Source of the DNA: Neobacillus niacini
Lineage (GTDB): Bacteria > Bacillota > Bacilli > Bacillales > Cytobacillaceae
Direction: 5' to 3'
Length of the DNA: 64,000 nucleotides
Assembly: GCF_019749295.1 (NCBI RefSeq)
Contig: NZ_JACWFG010000033.1
Location: 1-64,000, forward strand
The notes under the pieces were generated by a model. That model had not been told where the DNA came from. It worked only from the letters and a program-made list of their open reading frames with translations, and searched no databases. The position numbers and the translations under genes were made by a program. Below, piece after piece: positions 1 through 10,562 of this stretch; position 1 is the first letter of the stretch; every line of letters starts with the position of its first letter.

Positions 1-70
<70 letters not shown>

Positions 71-76
71 AAAACG

Positions 77-107
77 AAACACAACCTGATATGGGTTGTG
101 TTTTTTT
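77..107 (+). terminator. Intrinsic terminator of the rrn operon
   Basis: Stem ACACAACC / GGTTGTGT with a short loop, followed at once by seven T. It starts seven bases after the 5S 3' end, the normal place for an rrn terminator. Confidence 0.9.
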
Positions 108-223
108 GTTGTCCGTCAGAACAATCGTTCCCACGCGGCGATACTTTTAGAGAAAAAGGTAACGATACCTGGAGAATCATGCCCTAGCAGCAACATCTTT
201 AGAGGATGGGGGAATGATAGTCA

Positions 224-474
224 GTGTGACCAAAATCCAGATTCAGAATGGAAAAAGTGGTCACAAGAAGAGCCTTTGTGACCAAAATCCAGATTCGGAA
301 TGGAAAAAGTGGTCACAAGAAGAGCCCTTGTGACCAAAATTCAGATTCGAAATGGAAAAAGTGGTCACAAGAAGAGCCCTTGTGACCAAAATTCAGGTTC
401 GAAATGGAAAAAGTGGTCACAAGAAGAGCCCTTGTGACTAAGATCCAGATTCGGAATGGTAAAATAGGTCACTG
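224..474. repeat. Tandem array of five 52-bp hairpin units (array 1)
   Basis: Five units begin near 224, 276, 328, 380 and 432, an exact 52-bp period. Each is arm TTGTGACC, a 27-nt loop beginning AAAAT, arm GGTCACAA, then a 9-nt spacer (GAAGAGCCC in the inner units). Loops vary slightly between units while the arms are kept; unit 5 is the most diverged (GACT in the left arm). I see no gene in 108-693: the short open frames here run through the repeats and lack convincing ribosome binding sites. The rest of that gap (108-223 and 475-693) is AT-rich with nothing I recognise. A second array with the same geometry is at 53313-53560. Confidence 0.9.
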
Positions 475-693
475 CCTGTACGGAGGTAATTATAAAGAAA
501 AAGATAACAATTATAGACCAATCGCGCCTTTTAATAATCATGAAGAACTCCTCTAAGGATTGTCTCAAATACCTCAAACCCTTTCAGTAAAGCCCAACCA
601 ACTAAACTATTACTAATTTCCTAAAAACAAATTAATAACACAAAACAGGTTTCGCACCCGCGAAATATGGAGAAAATCATTAGTAGCAGTTGT

Positions 694-722
694 TTGCAAC
701 TACATAAAATATTAAGTATAAT
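694..722 (+). promoter_or_regulatory. SigA promoter of the ctsR-clpC operon
   Basis: TTGCAA (694-699), 17-nt spacer, TATAAT (717-722). The predicted start lies inside the CtsR operator just downstream. Confidence 0.85.
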
Positions 723-725
723 TAA

Positions 726-747
726 AGTCAAATATAGTCAAAGTCAG
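726..747 (+). promoter_or_regulatory. CtsR operator
   Basis: Direct heptad repeat AGTCAAA (726-732), TAT, AGTCAAA (736-742), the classic CtsR box, followed by a third partial copy AGTCAG (742-747). It sits between the -10 box and the ribosome binding site of ctsR, so bound CtsR would block initiation. This implies autorepression and induction by heat or protein stress. Confidence 0.9.
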
Positions 748-761
748 AAGGAGGTGCGAAG

Positions 762-1223
762 ATGAGAAACATCTCCGATATTATTGAAAAGTATTTGAAG
801 CAAGTGTTAGAAATGAGTGAAAAGGAACATGTTGAAATAAAGAGAAGCGAGATAGCTGATAAATTTCAATGTGTCCCATCACAAATCAATTATGTCATAA
901 ATACGCGCTTTACCATAGAACGAGGGTATATCGTAGAAAGCAAACGTGGGGGAGGCGGATATATCCGAATCATGAAAGTGCAGTCCCATGATTTAGTTGA
1001 CCTAATTGATCATTTACTATCACTTATTGAAAATCGTATTGCACAGGCTACGGCAGAAGATGTTATTTACAGACTTGTCCATGAGGAGATAATCACAAAA
1101 CGAGAAGCGAAAATTATGCTCAGCGTTATTGACCGTTCTGTTCTTTATATTGATCTTCCATTCCGAGATGAATTACGAGCCCGAATGCTGAAAGCTATGT
1201 TAACATCATTGAAATATAAATAA
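762..1223 (+). CDS. ctsR: Transcriptional repressor CtsR
   Basis: CtsR is the dimeric repressor of class III heat-shock genes (clpC operon, clpP, clpE). The 153-residue protein has the full family length. The N-terminal winged helix-turn-helix carries the glycine-rich wing RGGGGYIRI near residues 62-70, which acts as the temperature sensor and DNA contact; the C-terminal part is the dimerisation domain. The start is set by AAGGAGGTG 7 nt upstream. First gene of ctsR-mcsA-mcsB-clpC; the operator at 726-747 shows autoregulation. Identification is firm. Confidence 0.97.
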   Translation: MRNISDIIEKYLKQVLEMSEKEHVEIKRSEIADKFQCVPSQINYVINTRFTIERGYIVESKRGGGGYIRIMKVQSHDLVDLIDHLLSLIENRIAQATAEDVIYRLVHEEIITKREAKIMLSVIDRSVLYIDLPFRDELRARMLKAMLTSLKYK

Positions 1224-1251
1224 TATATTCCAGCCAGAGAGGTGAATAAAG

Positions 1252-1800
1252 ATGATTTGCCAGGAGTGTAATCAAAGACCTGCTGCGCTTCATTTTACAA
1301 AAATCGTTAATGGTGAAAAAACGGAAGTGAATCTTTGTGAAAAATGCGCCCAGGAAAAGGGCGAGATGTTTATGTTTACAGGAGGTTCTGGTTTTTCCTT
1401 TAATAACCTATTAGCAGGGTTATTAAATATTGAGCCTTCTGTTCAAAAGCAAAGTCAAAATACGTTTCATCAAGAGGAGATTCTTCAATGTAGTGGATGT
1501 TCGATGACCTTTCCACAATTTATAAAAGTAGGGCGCTTCGGATGTGCACATTGCTATGAAACATTTAAGGAACAGCTTCCACCGGTCTTAAGCAGACTTC
1601 ATAGTGGAAATTGGTCTCATAGTGGTAAAATACCAAAGCGAATTGGCGGGGGCATTCACCTTAAAAAGCAAGTTGAAAACCTTAAAAATGAATTAAAAGA
1701 GTTAATTCAACAAGAGGAATTTGAAAAAGCTGCTCAGATTCGAGATGAAATTCGTACTCTCGAAAAGCAATTATCGAGCAGCAATAAGGGAGGGGAATAA
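1252..1800 (+). CDS. mcsA: McsA, zinc-binding activator of arginine kinase McsB
   Basis: 182 residues. Four CxxC pairs are visible (CQEC, CEKC, CSGC, CAHC), giving two zinc sites, and the C-terminus ends in a UVR-type coiled-coil motif ([13 protein letters not shown]). McsA binds and activates McsB and helps CtsR handling; the CxxC motifs can also sense thiol stress or heavy metals. It lies 28 nt after ctsR and just before mcsB, the conserved order in Bacilli. Confidence 0.95.
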   Translation: MICQECNQRPAALHFTKIVNGEKTEVNLCEKCAQEKGEMFMFTGGSGFSFNNLLAGLLNIEPSVQKQSQNTFHQEEILQCSGCSMTFPQFIKVGRFGCAHCYETFKEQLPPVLSRLHSGNWSHSGKIPKRIGGGIHLKKQVENLKNELKELIQQEEFEKAAQIRDEIRTLEKQLSSSNKGGE

Positions 1801-1801
1801 C

Positions 1802-2875
1802 GTGTCGCTTGAACGCTTTATCAATCAAGCAGTCAGCTCGTGGATGAGCGAGGAGGGGCCTGATTCAGATATTGTCCTTAGTTCCCGAATCCGTTTAGCC
1901 CGAAACTTTGAAAACATTAAATTTCCAACATTATTCTCTCATGAAGAAGCACAAGCCATTATAGCAAAGATAGAAGAGATACATCATGAAAGTAGTTTTA
2001 GTAAGTTTGGACAAATGGAGTTACTAAAAATTGATGAAATCCAGCCTCTTCAAAAAAGAGTATTAGTAGAAAAGCATTTGATCAGCCCTAATTTAGCAGA
2101 GGAATCACCGTATGGGGCCGTTCTATTAACCGAAAACGAAGAAATTAGTATTATGGTTAATGAAGAGGATCACATTCGCATTCAATGCCTGTTTCCTGGG
2201 CTGCAGCTAACGGAGGCGTTAGCTGCAGCGAATGAAGTAGATGATTGGCTCGAAAACCACATTCACTATGGATTTGATGAAAAGTATGGCTATCTAACTA
2301 GCTGCCCTACAAATGTGGGTACTGGTCTCCGTGCTTCCGTAATGATGCATTTGCCGGGGCTTATGTTAACCCAGCAAATTAATCGAATCATACCGGCCAT
2401 AAATCAGCTGGGCTTAGTTGTAAGAGGTATATATGGTGAGGGGAGTGAGGCGCTCGGCAATATATTTCAAATCTCGAATCAAATTACACTTGGAAAATCG
2501 GAGGAAGACATTTGCCGTGACCTTAAAGGTGTGGTAAGTCAGTTAATTTCACAAGAAAGGTCCGCTCGTGAAGCATTACGCAAAACTTCGAACATACAAT
2601 TAGAAGACAGAGTGTTTCGATCCTTGGGAGTATTATCTAATTGCAGGATTATAGAAACAAAAGAGGCTGCTAAATGCCTTTCTGATGTTCGCCTAGGTAT
2701 TGATATGGGATACATTGATCATTTGCCTAAGAATATATTAAATGAATTGATGATTTTAACACAGCCTGGATTTTTACAGCAATATGCAGGCGGTCATTTA
2801 AGAGCAAATGAAAGAGATATAAGACGAGCAGCATTAATTCGTGAACGACTAAAAATGGAGCAGGATAAAAGGTGA
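1802..2875 (+). CDS. mcsB: Protein arginine kinase McsB
   Basis: McsB phosphorylates arginines on client proteins and CtsR, marking them for ClpCP. The ATP:guanido phosphotransferase fold is clear: SSRIRLARN near the N-terminus, ESPYGAVLL, and the catalytic-cysteine region [14 protein letters not shown] chose GTG at 1802, 7 nt after AGGGAGGGG, because a longer frame starting at 1721 would overlap mcsA and add residues foreign to the family. The resulting 357 aa agrees with the usual length of about 360. Confidence 0.95.
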   Translation: MSLERFINQAVSSWMSEEGPDSDIVLSSRIRLARNFENIKFPTLFSHEEAQAIIAKIEEIHHESSFSKFGQMELLKIDEIQPLQKRVLVEKHLISPNLAEESPYGAVLLTENEEISIMVNEEDHIRIQCLFPGLQLTEALAAANEVDDWLENHIHYGFDEKYGYLTSCPTNVGTGLRASVMMHLPGLMLTQQINRIIPAINQLGLVVRGIYGEGSEALGNIFQISNQITLGKSEEDICRDLKGVVSQLISQERSAREALRKTSNIQLEDRVFRSLGVLSNCRIIETKEAAKCLSDVRLGIDMGYIDHLPKNILNELMILTQPGFLQQYAGGHLRANERDIRRAALIRERLKMEQDKR

Positions 2876-2888
2876 GGAGGAATGGAAT

Positions 2889-5330
2889 ATGATGTTTGGC
2901 CGTTTTACTGAAAGAGCCCAAAAGGTTTTAGCATTAGCACAAGAGGAAGCAATCAGACTTGGACACAACAATATAGGGACTGAGCATATTTTACTTGGTT
3001 TAGTCCGTGAGGGAGAAGGCATTGCAGCCAAAGCACTTTATGGCCTTGGATTAGGTTCTGAAAAAATTCAAAAAGAAGTTGAATCGTTAATTGGAAAAGG
3101 CCAGGAAGCATCCCAAACAATTCACTACACACCAAGAGCGAAAAAGGTAATTGAATTATCGATGGATGAGGCTAGAAAATTAGGACATTCCTATGTTGGA
3201 ACAGAGCATATCCTACTCGGTTTAATTCGTGAAGGAGAAGGTGTAGCTGCAAGAGTTCTTAATAACCTTGGAGTAAGTTTAAATAAAGCACGTCAACAGG
3301 TATTACAATTACTTGGAAGCAATGAGTCAGGCGGGCATCAGGGAGGAGCATCTGTAAGTGCGAACACCCCAACACTTGACAGCCTGGCAAGAGACCTTAC
3401 CTCGATTGCAAGAGAAGGAAGTTTAGACCCAGTTATCGGAAGAAGCAAGGAAATCCAACGGGTCATTGAAGTATTAAGCCGCCGTACCAAAAACAACCCA
3501 GTTCTAATTGGTGAACCAGGTGTAGGTAAAACGGCAATTGCTGAAGGGCTTGCTCAACAGATTGTAAACAATGAAGTCCCAGAAATCCTTCGTGATAAGC
3601 GTGTTATGACATTAGATATGGGCACGGTAGTGGCAGGTACAAAATACCGCGGTGAGTTTGAAGATCGTTTAAAGAAGGTAATGGATGAAATCCGCCAAGC
3701 TGGTAACATCATTCTCTTTATAGATGAATTACACACGTTAATCGGTGCAGGAGGAGCAGAAGGAGCCATCGATGCTTCTAACATTTTAAAGCCATCACTT
3801 GCACGCGGGGAGCTTCAATGTATTGGTGCGACCACACTCGATGAATATCGTAAGTATATTGAAAAAGATGCGGCATTAGAACGTCGCTTCCAGCCAATCC
3901 GTGTTGATGAACCAACGGCTGAAGAGTCCGTCCGGATATTAGAGGGTCTCCGAGATCGTTATGAAGCCCATCATCGTGTATCTATCACAGATGAGGCTAT
4001 TGAAGCAGCAGTTAAGCTGTCTGACCGCTATATCTCTGACCGATTCTTACCGGATAAGGCGATTGACTTAATTGATGAAGCGGGATCTAAGGTACGCTTA
4101 CGCTCTTATACAACACCGCCAAACTTAAAGGAATTAGAAGTTAAGCTGGAGGAGGTTCGCAAAGAGAAGGATGCAGCCGTTCAAAGCCAAGAGTTTGAGA
4201 AAGCGGCCTCTCTAAGAGACACTGAACAGCGTCTTCGAGAACAGTTAGAAGAAACTAAGAAGACATGGAAAGAAAAACAAGGCAAAGAAAACAGTGAAGT
4301 TACCGTAGAAGATATTGCAAGTGTTGTATCGAGTTGGACTGGAATACCTGTCTCCAAGCTCGCTCAAACAGAAACGGCTAAATTGCTCAATTTAGAGGAA
4401 ATTCTGCATTCCCGCGTGATTGGCCAGGAGGAGGCAGTTAAGGCTGTTTCCAAAGCGGTTAGACGTGCAAGAGCGGGCTTGAAGGATCCGAAACGACCAA
4501 TTGGTTCTTTTGTCTTCCTTGGACCTACAGGTGTGGGGAAAACCGAATTGGCAAGAGCACTTGCTGAGGCAATGTTTGGCGACGAAGATGCCATGATTCG
4601 CATCGATATGTCCGAATATATGGAGAAACATTCAACTTCTCGTTTGGTTGGATCTCCTCCAGGTTATGTTGGATATGAAGAAGGCGGGCAATTAACGGAA
4701 AAGGTAAGGAGAAAGCCATACTCCGTTATCCTGCTTGATGAAATTGAAAAAGCACATCCAGATGTATTTAATATTTTATTACAAGTACTTGAGGATGGAC
4801 GCTTGACAGATTCCAAAGGAAGAACGGTTGATTTCAGAAATACAGTACTGATTATGACTTCCAATGTCGGTGCAGAAGCCTTAAAGCGGAACAAATATGT
4901 TGGTTTTAATATTCAAGATGGCGAGCAGAATTATAAGGATATGAAGGGCAAGGTAATGGAAGAACTGAAAAAAGCCTTCCGCCCAGAATTCTTAAACCGT
5001 ATCGATGAAATAATTGTCTTCCATGCTTTAGAAAGAAAGCATTTAGACGAAATTGTTACACTGCTGTCTGAACAGCTAGTAAAACGATTAAAAGAACAGC
5101 ATATTTCTTTAGAATTAACAGAAGCCGCAAAGGGAAAAATCTCTGTAGAAGGTTACGACCCAGAGTATGGTGCACGTCCTTTACGCCGAGCTATTCAGAA
5201 GCATATTGAGGACCGCCTGTCTGAGGAGCTTCTAAAAGGTACAGTACTAACAGGTCAACATGTTATAATTGATGTAGACAATGGTGAGTTCTTAGTTAGA
5301 ACGGCTGAAAAAACGACTCTAACTAAATAA
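2889..5330 (+). CDS. clpC: ATP-dependent Clp unfoldase ClpC
   Basis: Class I Hsp100 AAA+ unfoldase that feeds ClpP and reads phospho-arginine tags made by McsB. Domains in order: two Clp N repeats (about 1-145), D1 AAA with Walker A GEPGVGKT and Walker B ILFIDE, the UVR-containing middle domain (around 410-460, [10 protein letters not shown]) that binds MecA, D2 AAA with GPTGVGKT, and the C-terminal D2-small domain. Length 813 aa is typical. Initiation could be at 2889 or the next ATG (2892). Last gene of the CtsR operon; an intrinsic terminator follows. Confidence 0.97.
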   Translation: MMFGRFTERAQKVLALAQEEAIRLGHNNIGTEHILLGLVREGEGIAAKALYGLGLGSEKIQKEVESLIGKGQEASQTIHYTPRAKKVIELSMDEARKLGHSYVGTEHILLGLIREGEGVAARVLNNLGVSLNKARQQVLQLLGSNESGGHQGGASVSANTPTLDSLARDLTSIAREGSLDPVIGRSKEIQRVIEVLSRRTKNNPVLIGEPGVGKTAIAEGLAQQIVNNEVPEILRDKRVMTLDMGTVVAGTKYRGEFEDRLKKVMDEIRQAGNIILFIDELHTLIGAGGAEGAIDASNILKPSLARGELQCIGATTLDEYRKYIEKDAALERRFQPIRVDEPTAEESVRILEGLRDRYEAHHRVSITDEAIEAAVKLSDRYISDRFLPDKAIDLIDEAGSKVRLRSYTTPPNLKELEVKLEEVRKEKDAAVQSQEFEKAASLRDTEQRLREQLEETKKTWKEKQGKENSEVTVEDIASVVSSWTGIPVSKLAQTETAKLLNLEEILHSRVIGQEEAVKAVSKAVRRARAGLKDPKRPIGSFVFLGPTGVGKTELARALAEAMFGDEDAMIRIDMSEYMEKHSTSRLVGSPPGYVGYEEGGQLTEKVRRKPYSVILLDEIEKAHPDVFNILLQVLEDGRLTDSKGRTVDFRNTVLIMTSNVGAEALKRNKYVGFNIQDGEQNYKDMKGKVMEELKKAFRPEFLNRIDEIIVFHALERKHLDEIVTLLSEQLVKRLKEQHISLELTEAAKGKISVEGYDPEYGARPLRRAIQKHIEDRLSEELLKGTVLTGQHVIIDVDNGEFLVRTAEKTTLTK

Positions 5331-5354
5331 ACCAGGTCTTTTTAGGAACAACTA

Positions 5355-5396
5355 AAAGGGGTACACGATATTAGTTTGACCGTGTACCTCTTTTTC
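5355..5396 (+). terminator. Terminator after clpC
   Basis: Stem GGTACACG / CGTGTACC, extended by AAAAG/CTTTT on the outer side, with loop ATATTAGTTTGAC and a T-rich 3' flank. It lies between clpC and radA, so radA may depend on read-through or its own promoter. Confidence 0.8.
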
Positions 5397-5421
5397 TATT
5401 TATAGTCAGGAGTAGATCGAT

Positions 5422-6801
5422 ATGGCCAAACGAAAAACAAAGTTTATGTGTCAGGAGTGCGGGTATGAATCGCCAAAGTGGATGGGTAAATGCCCAGGCT
5501 GCGGACAGTGGAATAAAATGGTGGAAGAGGTTGAGGTAACCGGCGGAAATAGAAGGGGTGCATTTGCCCATTCCCAGGGTTCAACAATTTTAGCAAAACC
5601 AACACCAATTACAGCAATTGAATCGTTAACTGAGCCGAGGATACTTACCGACTTGAATGAGCTGAATCGTGTTTTAGGCGGCGGAGTGGTAAAGGGTTCA
5701 CTGGTATTAATCGGCGGTGATCCTGGTATTGGTAAATCAACCCTCTTGCTTCAGGTATCGTCTCAGCTTGCGAATAAGGGAAATCAGGTTTTATACATAT
5801 CCGGTGAGGAATCTTTAAGACAAACAAAACTGCGTGCTGAACGACTTGGAATAAAGTCTGAAAATCTTCTTGTCTATGCAGAGACCAATTTGGAAGAGAT
5901 AAACCGGACCATTGAAGGGACAAATCCGAGCTTTGTGATTATTGATTCTATCCAAACCGTCTTTCATCCGGAAATAACGTCTGCACCTGGGAGTGTTTCA
6001 CAGGTACGAGAGTGTACCTCTGAATTAATGAGAATAGGGAAAACAAAAGGAATAGCAATCTTTATTGTAGGCCATGTAACCAAAGAAGGATCCATTGCCG
6101 GGCCTAGACTGCTTGAGCATATGGTGGACACTGTTCTCTACTTTGAAGGAGAAAGACACCATACCTATCGAATTTTACGGGCAGTAAAGAACCGTTTTGG
6201 GTCAACAAACGAAATGGGAATATTTGAAATGAAAGAATTTGGACTTGATGAGGTTGCAAATCCATCAGAAATTTTTCTTGAAGAGAGATCGCAAGGTGCT
6301 GCTGGTTCAACTGTAGTTGCTTCTATGGAGGGCACACGACCTGTACTTGTTGAAATACAGGCATTAATTTCTCCAACTAGCTTTGGAAATCCAAGAAGAA
6401 TGGCCACAGGAATTGATCATAATCGAGTGCCGCTGCTGATGGCTGTTTTAGAAAAGCGGATGGGTATGTTACTGCAGAACCAAGACGCCTACCTAAAAGT
6501 GGCCGGAGGAGTGAAGCTGGATGAACCCGCCATTGATTTGGCTATTTGTGTAAGCATTGCTTCCAGCTTCCGTGATAAACCAACAAGAGCAACAGATTGT
6601 ATTATAGGTGAGGTTGGGTTGACTGGTGAAGTCAGACGGGTCTCTAGGATTGACCAGCGTGTGCAGGAAGCAGCAAAGCTGGGTTTCGAAAGAGTCATTT
6701 TACCCGCCAATAATTTAAGCGGCTGGCAAGGTCCTAAAGGAGTAGAGTTAATTGGTGTATCCACTGTAGCGGAAGCCTTAAAAGCAGCGTTGGGAGTGTA
6801 A
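5422..6801 (+). CDS. radA: DNA repair protein RadA (Sms)
   Basis: RadA is a RecA-like branch-migration ATPase that acts in recombinational repair and transformation. The 459-aa protein shows the N-terminal C4 zinc finger (C10, C13, C24, C27), Walker [10 protein letters not shown] near residue 100, the family motif [11 protein letters not shown], and a C-terminal Lon-protease-like domain without the proteolytic serine-lysine dyad. The ATG start has a GTCAGGAG site upstream. disA follows after 3 nt, so the two are co-transcribed and linked to genome-integrity control. Confidence 0.97.
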   Translation: MAKRKTKFMCQECGYESPKWMGKCPGCGQWNKMVEEVEVTGGNRRGAFAHSQGSTILAKPTPITAIESLTEPRILTDLNELNRVLGGGVVKGSLVLIGGDPGIGKSTLLLQVSSQLANKGNQVLYISGEESLRQTKLRAERLGIKSENLLVYAETNLEEINRTIEGTNPSFVIIDSIQTVFHPEITSAPGSVSQVRECTSELMRIGKTKGIAIFIVGHVTKEGSIAGPRLLEHMVDTVLYFEGERHHTYRILRAVKNRFGSTNEMGIFEMKEFGLDEVANPSEIFLEERSQGAAGSTVVASMEGTRPVLVEIQALISPTSFGNPRRMATGIDHNRVPLLMAVLEKRMGMLLQNQDAYLKVAGGVKLDEPAIDLAICVSIASSFRDKPTRATDCIIGEVGLTGEVRRVSRIDQRVQEAAKLGFERVILPANNLSGWQGPKGVELIGVSTVAEALKAALGV

Positions 6802-6804
6802 TAG

Positions 6805-7878
6805 ATGGAAAATAGAAAGCTGGGTGAACAAAGCGTAAGTGAAGTCTTACAGTTTCTTGCCCCAGGTACACCTATTCGTGAAGGAATTGATAATGTACTA
6901 AGGGCTAATACTGGCGGGCTAATTGTTGTTGGCTACAATGATAAGGTCAAAAGTATTGTGGATGGCGGTTTTCAAATTAATTGTCCTTTTTCGCCGAGTT
7001 ATCTATATGAGCTGGCTAAAATGGACGGTGCAATTATCCTTAATGAACTAGGTAATAAGATTCTGATAGCGAATGCCCAGCTTGTTCCGGATTCAGATAT
7101 ATCTGCTTCAGAAACAGGCATGCGGCATAGAACAGCCGAAAGAGTAGCCAGGCAGACAAAAGCGCTTGTTATTGCTATTTCTCAAAGGAGAAATGTTATA
7201 ACCTTATATCAAGGGAACTTCCGATATGCTCTAAAAGATATATCAGTAATTTTAACGAAGGCAAATCAAGCCATTCAAATGCTTGAAAAGTATAAAGCAG
7301 TCTTAGAACGCAGTATAGCCAGCTTAAGCATTTTGGAGTTTGAAGAATCTGTTACCTATAACGATTTTCTTCTTGTTTTACACAGATTTGAGATGGTTCT
7401 AAAAATAAAGAATGAATTAATAACGTACTTAAATGAATTAGGTACAGAGGGCAGACTGATTCGTCTGCAAATGAATGAGATTTTGACAGACCTAGAAGAA
7501 GAGACATCAAATATCATTAAGGATTATGCATTTGACAGGCAAGTCAAGGCAAGGGATGTCCTCAAACGAATGCAGGCATTAACAAGTAATGGGACATTAG
7601 ATGATATCGCTATATTGAAGTTGATGGGCTATCAAGGTTATATACCACTTGATGAAAGTAAACATCCAAGAGGTTATCGAATCCTTAACAAAATACCTCG
7701 ACTGCCGATCGTTATTATTGAAAACATTATTACAAGTTTTGGTGAGTTTTCAAAAATTATTTCAGCCACTGTTGAAGAACTTGATGATGTTGAAGGGATT
7801 GGGGAAATCCGGGCTAAAAAAATTAAAGAAGGCTTAAAATTAATTAAAGAGCGGCTATATACAGAACGACAGCTTTAA
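6805..7878 (+). CDS. disA: Diadenylate cyclase DisA, DNA integrity scanner
   Basis: DisA condenses two ATP to cyclic di-AMP and scans DNA; it stalls at branched lesions. The DAC domain motifs DGA (74-76) and RHR (107-109) are intact. A helical spine follows, and a helix-hairpin-helix domain ([15 protein letters not shown]) sits at the C-terminus. Length 357 aa matches the family. It follows radA by 3 nt, the conserved Bacillus arrangement. Confidence 0.97.
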   Translation: MENRKLGEQSVSEVLQFLAPGTPIREGIDNVLRANTGGLIVVGYNDKVKSIVDGGFQINCPFSPSYLYELAKMDGAIILNELGNKILIANAQLVPDSDISASETGMRHRTAERVARQTKALVIAISQRRNVITLYQGNFRYALKDISVILTKANQAIQMLEKYKAVLERSIASLSILEFEESVTYNDFLLVLHRFEMVLKIKNELITYLNELGTEGRLIRLQMNEILTDLEEETSNIIKDYAFDRQVKARDVLKRMQALTSNGTLDDIAILKLMGYQGYIPLDESKHPRGYRILNKIPRLPIVIIENIITSFGEFSKIISATVEELDDVEGIGEIRAKKIKEGLKLIKERLYTERQL

Positions 7879-7982
7879 GTTTTCTTTTTAAAAACAGTAA
7901 TTTCCATTTATTTTACAGGTTTTTTCCTCAGTGCTACCCTATGAAGTGAAAAATATATTTATATCTATCTCTGCAATTCACA

Positions 7983-8011
7983 TTGAAAACTTGTTATTTG
8001 ATAAAAATAAT
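7983..8011 (+). promoter_or_regulatory. Possible promoter of yacL
   Basis: TTGAAA (7983-7988), 17-nt spacer, AATAAT (8006-8011). A second -10-like TATAAT is at 8046-8051, close to the ribosome binding site. The 192-nt disA-yacL gap holds no other clear signal. Weak evidence. Confidence 0.4.
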
Positions 8012-8070
8012 CCATAAACGAAGGTTTCATTTTTGGGAATATGTTTATAATGAGTAGAGGAGGTGAAGGA

Positions 8071-9156
8071 ATGTTAAAACGTATTGTGCAGGCTTGTTTT
8101 CTCATAACTGGGGGAACGCTTGGAATTTTGCTGATTCCACAATTACTAAAATTAATTAGTTTCGATGACATTCCAATAATCAGTAACTCATATGTCACGG
8201 CTATTATAGGTGCAATTATTTTTTATCTTATTACTTTTTGGGCAGTAGATTATGTACTGGAGTTTATTAAATGGGCGGAAGATTCACTGGTGAAAATCCC
8301 AGTAACCGATGTGATTTTTGGCAGTATTGGATTAATCTTCGGTTTGTTAGTTGCCTTTTTAATCGGCTTTGCTTTAAATGCCGTTCAAGTACCTATACTC
8401 AATGCTGTAGCCCCTATTTTGCTGACATTATTATTTGGATACCTAGGCTTTCAGGTAGGATTTAAGAAAAGAGATGAGCTTTTGAATCTTTTTGGCAGCC
8501 GTGGAAAGAAGAAAGCCGGAGAAGAGGATGCTGAAAAGGACGAAAGTCAATCGCTAAAGATTCTAGATACGAGTGTAATAATTGATGGCCGCGTGGCGGA
8601 TATTTGCCAAACAGGATTTTTAGAAGGAACAATTGTCATTCCTCGCTTTGTACTTGAGGAGCTCCAGCATATTGCGGATTCATCGGATGTTCTTAAGCGA
8701 AACCGCGGCAGACGCGGCTTGGATATCTTAAATCGAATTCAAAAGGAACTTGCCATTAAAGTGGAAATTTATGAAGGCGATTTTGATGAAATTCAAGAGG
8801 TAGACAGCAAGCTGGTGAAGCTGGCAAAGATTACGAATGGAATGCTTGTAACCAATGACTTTAATCTCAATAAAGTATGTGAATTACAGAATGTTTCTGT
8901 ATTGAATATTAATGATTTAGCCAATGCAGTCAAACCAGTGGTACTGCCTGGTGAAGAGTTATCTGTTCAGGTAATTAAGGATGGTAAAGAATATCATCAA
9001 GGTGTTGCCTATCTCGATGATGGTACAATGATTGTGGTTGAAGAGGGAAGAGAATATATCGGAAAAAGAATAGATGTTCTCGTGACGAGTGTTCTTCAGA
9101 CATCGGCAGGCAGAATGATATTTGCGAAACCAAAATTATTGGAAAAGGCATTGTAG
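8071..9156 (+). CDS. yacL: Membrane-anchored PIN-TRAM domain protein (YacL family)
   Basis: About 361 aa: four hydrophobic segments in the first 130 residues, then a PIN nuclease-like domain starting [11 protein letters not shown] with acidic residues of the active site, then a C-terminal TRAM domain (about 290-350). Likely an RNA-acting or RNA-binding membrane protein; the exact substrate is unknown to me. ATG at 8071 is preceded by AGGAGGTGA and gives the family N-terminus MLKRIVQA; an upstream in-frame ATG at 8041 would put the SD inside the gene. Confidence 0.9.
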   Translation: MLKRIVQACFLITGGTLGILLIPQLLKLISFDDIPIISNSYVTAIIGAIIFYLITFWAVDYVLEFIKWAEDSLVKIPVTDVIFGSIGLIFGLLVAFLIGFALNAVQVPILNAVAPILLTLLFGYLGFQVGFKKRDELLNLFGSRGKKKAGEEDAEKDESQSLKILDTSVIIDGRVADICQTGFLEGTIVIPRFVLEELQHIADSSDVLKRNRGRRGLDILNRIQKELAIKVEIYEGDFDEIQEVDSKLVKLAKITNGMLVTNDFNLNKVCELQNVSVLNINDLANAVKPVVLPGEELSVQVIKDGKEYHQGVAYLDDGTMIVVEEGREYIGKRIDVLVTSVLQTSAGRMIFAKPKLLEKAL

Positions 9157-9195
9157 CAGCTAAACAATAGACAGAGAATAGAATGGAGATTTATT

Positions 9196-9885
9196 ATGGC
9201 TTATCAAGTCATTATCCCGGCAGCTGGGCAAGGAAAGCGGATGGGAGCGGGGAAAAACAAGCTTCTGCTGGAACTAAATAACATTCCTGTACTCATTCAT
9301 ACCTTAAAGGTGTTCGAAGAGGATGAATTGTGTGAAGGGATTATTTTAGCTATCCATCCACAGGATGAAGAAGAATTTATTTTATTATTAAAAAAGCATA
9401 ATGTGAAAAAGGTACTTGATTTAGTTCCCGGAGGAAAAGAGCGTCAAGACAGCATTTATAATGCATTGAAAACGGTGAAAACTGAGGGAATTATTTTAGT
9501 TCACGATGCAGCGCGTCCTTTCATTCAGAAGGACCAAATTCACCGTTTACTAGATACAGCACAAAAAACAGATGCAGCAATCATTGGAGTGCCAGCTAAA
9601 GATACCATGAAAACAGTACGTGATAATGTGGTAAAGGCAACTGTCGAAAGATCTAGCTTGTGGGTTGTTCAAACCCCACAAGCTTTTCGTTTTTCCCTAT
9701 TGTACAGGGCCTATGAACAGGCTGCTAAGGATGGCTTTGTTGGTACGGATGATTCCAGTTTGGTAGAGCGAATCTCTCACCCCGTTACAATGGTCGAGGG
9801 GGATTATGATAATCTTAAGCTTACGACACAGGAAGATCTATTTTTTGCGCAAGCAATATTACAGAAAAGACAAGGGAGTTTTTGA
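9196..9885 (+). CDS. ispD: 2-C-methyl-D-erythritol 4-phosphate cytidylyltransferase
   Basis: IspD makes CDP-ME from MEP and CTP, the third step of the MEP isoprenoid pathway. The N-terminal nucleotide-binding signature AAGQGKRMG with K (GKNK) is present, as are VHDAARPF and GTDDSSLVE. 229 aa, normal. It is immediately followed by ispF, so two MEP steps are translated from one message. Confidence 0.95.
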   Translation: MAYQVIIPAAGQGKRMGAGKNKLLLELNNIPVLIHTLKVFEEDELCEGIILAIHPQDEEEFILLLKKHNVKKVLDLVPGGKERQDSIYNALKTVKTEGIILVHDAARPFIQKDQIHRLLDTAQKTDAAIIGVPAKDTMKTVRDNVVKATVERSSLWVVQTPQAFRFSLLYRAYEQAAKDGFVGTDDSSLVERISHPVTMVEGDYDNLKLTTQEDLFFAQAILQKRQGSF

Positions 9886-9887
9886 AT

Positions 9888-10364
9888 ATGTTCCGTATTG
9901 GACAAGGCTTTGATGTACATCAATTAACCGAAGGGCGTCCGCTTATAATTGGCGGCATTACGATCCCATATGAAAAAGGACTGCTGGGCCACTCCGATGC
10001 AGATGTCTTATTACATACAGTAGCGGATGCATGTCTTGGAGCAATTGGAGAAGGAGATATCGGCAAACATTTTCCCGATACTGATCCTGCCTTCAAGGAT
10101 GCAGATTCAGCTAAATTGATGGAGCATGTGTGGCAGCTTGTCAAAGATAAAGGGTATGAGCTTGTTAATGCAGATTGTACCATTATTGCACAGAAGCCAA
10201 AGATGGCACCTTATATTCAACAAATGAGAGAAAGAATTGCAGAATTACTTAATGCCGATCCTGAGCAAATTAATGTTAAAGCAACAACAACAGAGAAACT
10301 GGGCTTTACAGGCCGTGGTGAAGGAATTGCCTCACAAGTAGTAGTTTTACTAAAACAGAATTAA
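9888..10364 (+). CDS. ispF: 2-C-methyl-D-erythritol 2,4-cyclodiphosphate synthase
   Basis: IspF cyclises CDP-ME2P to MEcPP. Metal ligands D9, H11 and H43 ([14 protein letters not shown]) and the C-terminal [12 protein letters not shown] motif are intact. ATG 9888 lies 11 nt after AAGGGAG and gives 158 aa, the family length; an in-frame TTG at 9882 is less likely. A palindromic repeat separates it from gltX. Confidence 0.95.
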   Translation: MFRIGQGFDVHQLTEGRPLIIGGITIPYEKGLLGHSDADVLLHTVADACLGAIGEGDIGKHFPDTDPAFKDADSAKLMEHVWQLVKDKGYELVNADCTIIAQKPKMAPYIQQMRERIAELLNADPEQINVKATTTEKLGFTGRGEGIASQVVVLLKQN

Positions 10365-10429
10365 ATTCTTTATTGCTGAATTACACAGTGGTAAAATAAA
10401 TCAGATATAGAAAAATCAACGGTATAGAA

Positions 10430-10550
10430 TTGTCTAGCGCAAGCAGCCTAGGGGCTCGGGTCATAAGCCAATCCGTCAAGAAGGTTATAGAGCAACCTTC
10501 TCGCCGGCTCGTCTAGACTCACGCCCCTGGGCAAGGCGCTTACGCTTTTC
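10430..10550. repeat. Interspersed palindromic repeat, type A, between ispF and gltX
   Basis: About 120 bp starting TTGTCTAGCGC and ending GCGCTTACGCTTTTC. The outer arms pair (CCTAGGGGC with GCCCCTGGG), and an inner perfect hairpin AGAAGGTT / AACCTTCT lies at 10479-10501. The pattern TTGTCTAG...GGGGCTCGGGTCATAAG...GGCGCTTACGCTTTTC is one I recall from many Bacillaceae intergenic regions. It ends directly at the gltX ribosome binding site, so it is part of the gltX leader if transcription comes from ispF. Confidence 0.8.
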
Positions 10551-10562
10551 GAAGGAGGCATA

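Noticed and set aside
96-577. Short open frames over the hairpin array (61 aa on +, 70 aa on -)
   Set aside because: They run through tandem repeats, lack ribosome binding sites and show no protein-like composition.
8046-8051. TATAAT as main yacL promoter
   Set aside because: No matching -35 at 16-18 nt and it would leave almost no room before the SD.
10430-10550. Insertion sequence or MITE with target duplication
   Set aside because: No transposase, no clear flanking duplication visible; treated as an interspersed palindromic repeat.
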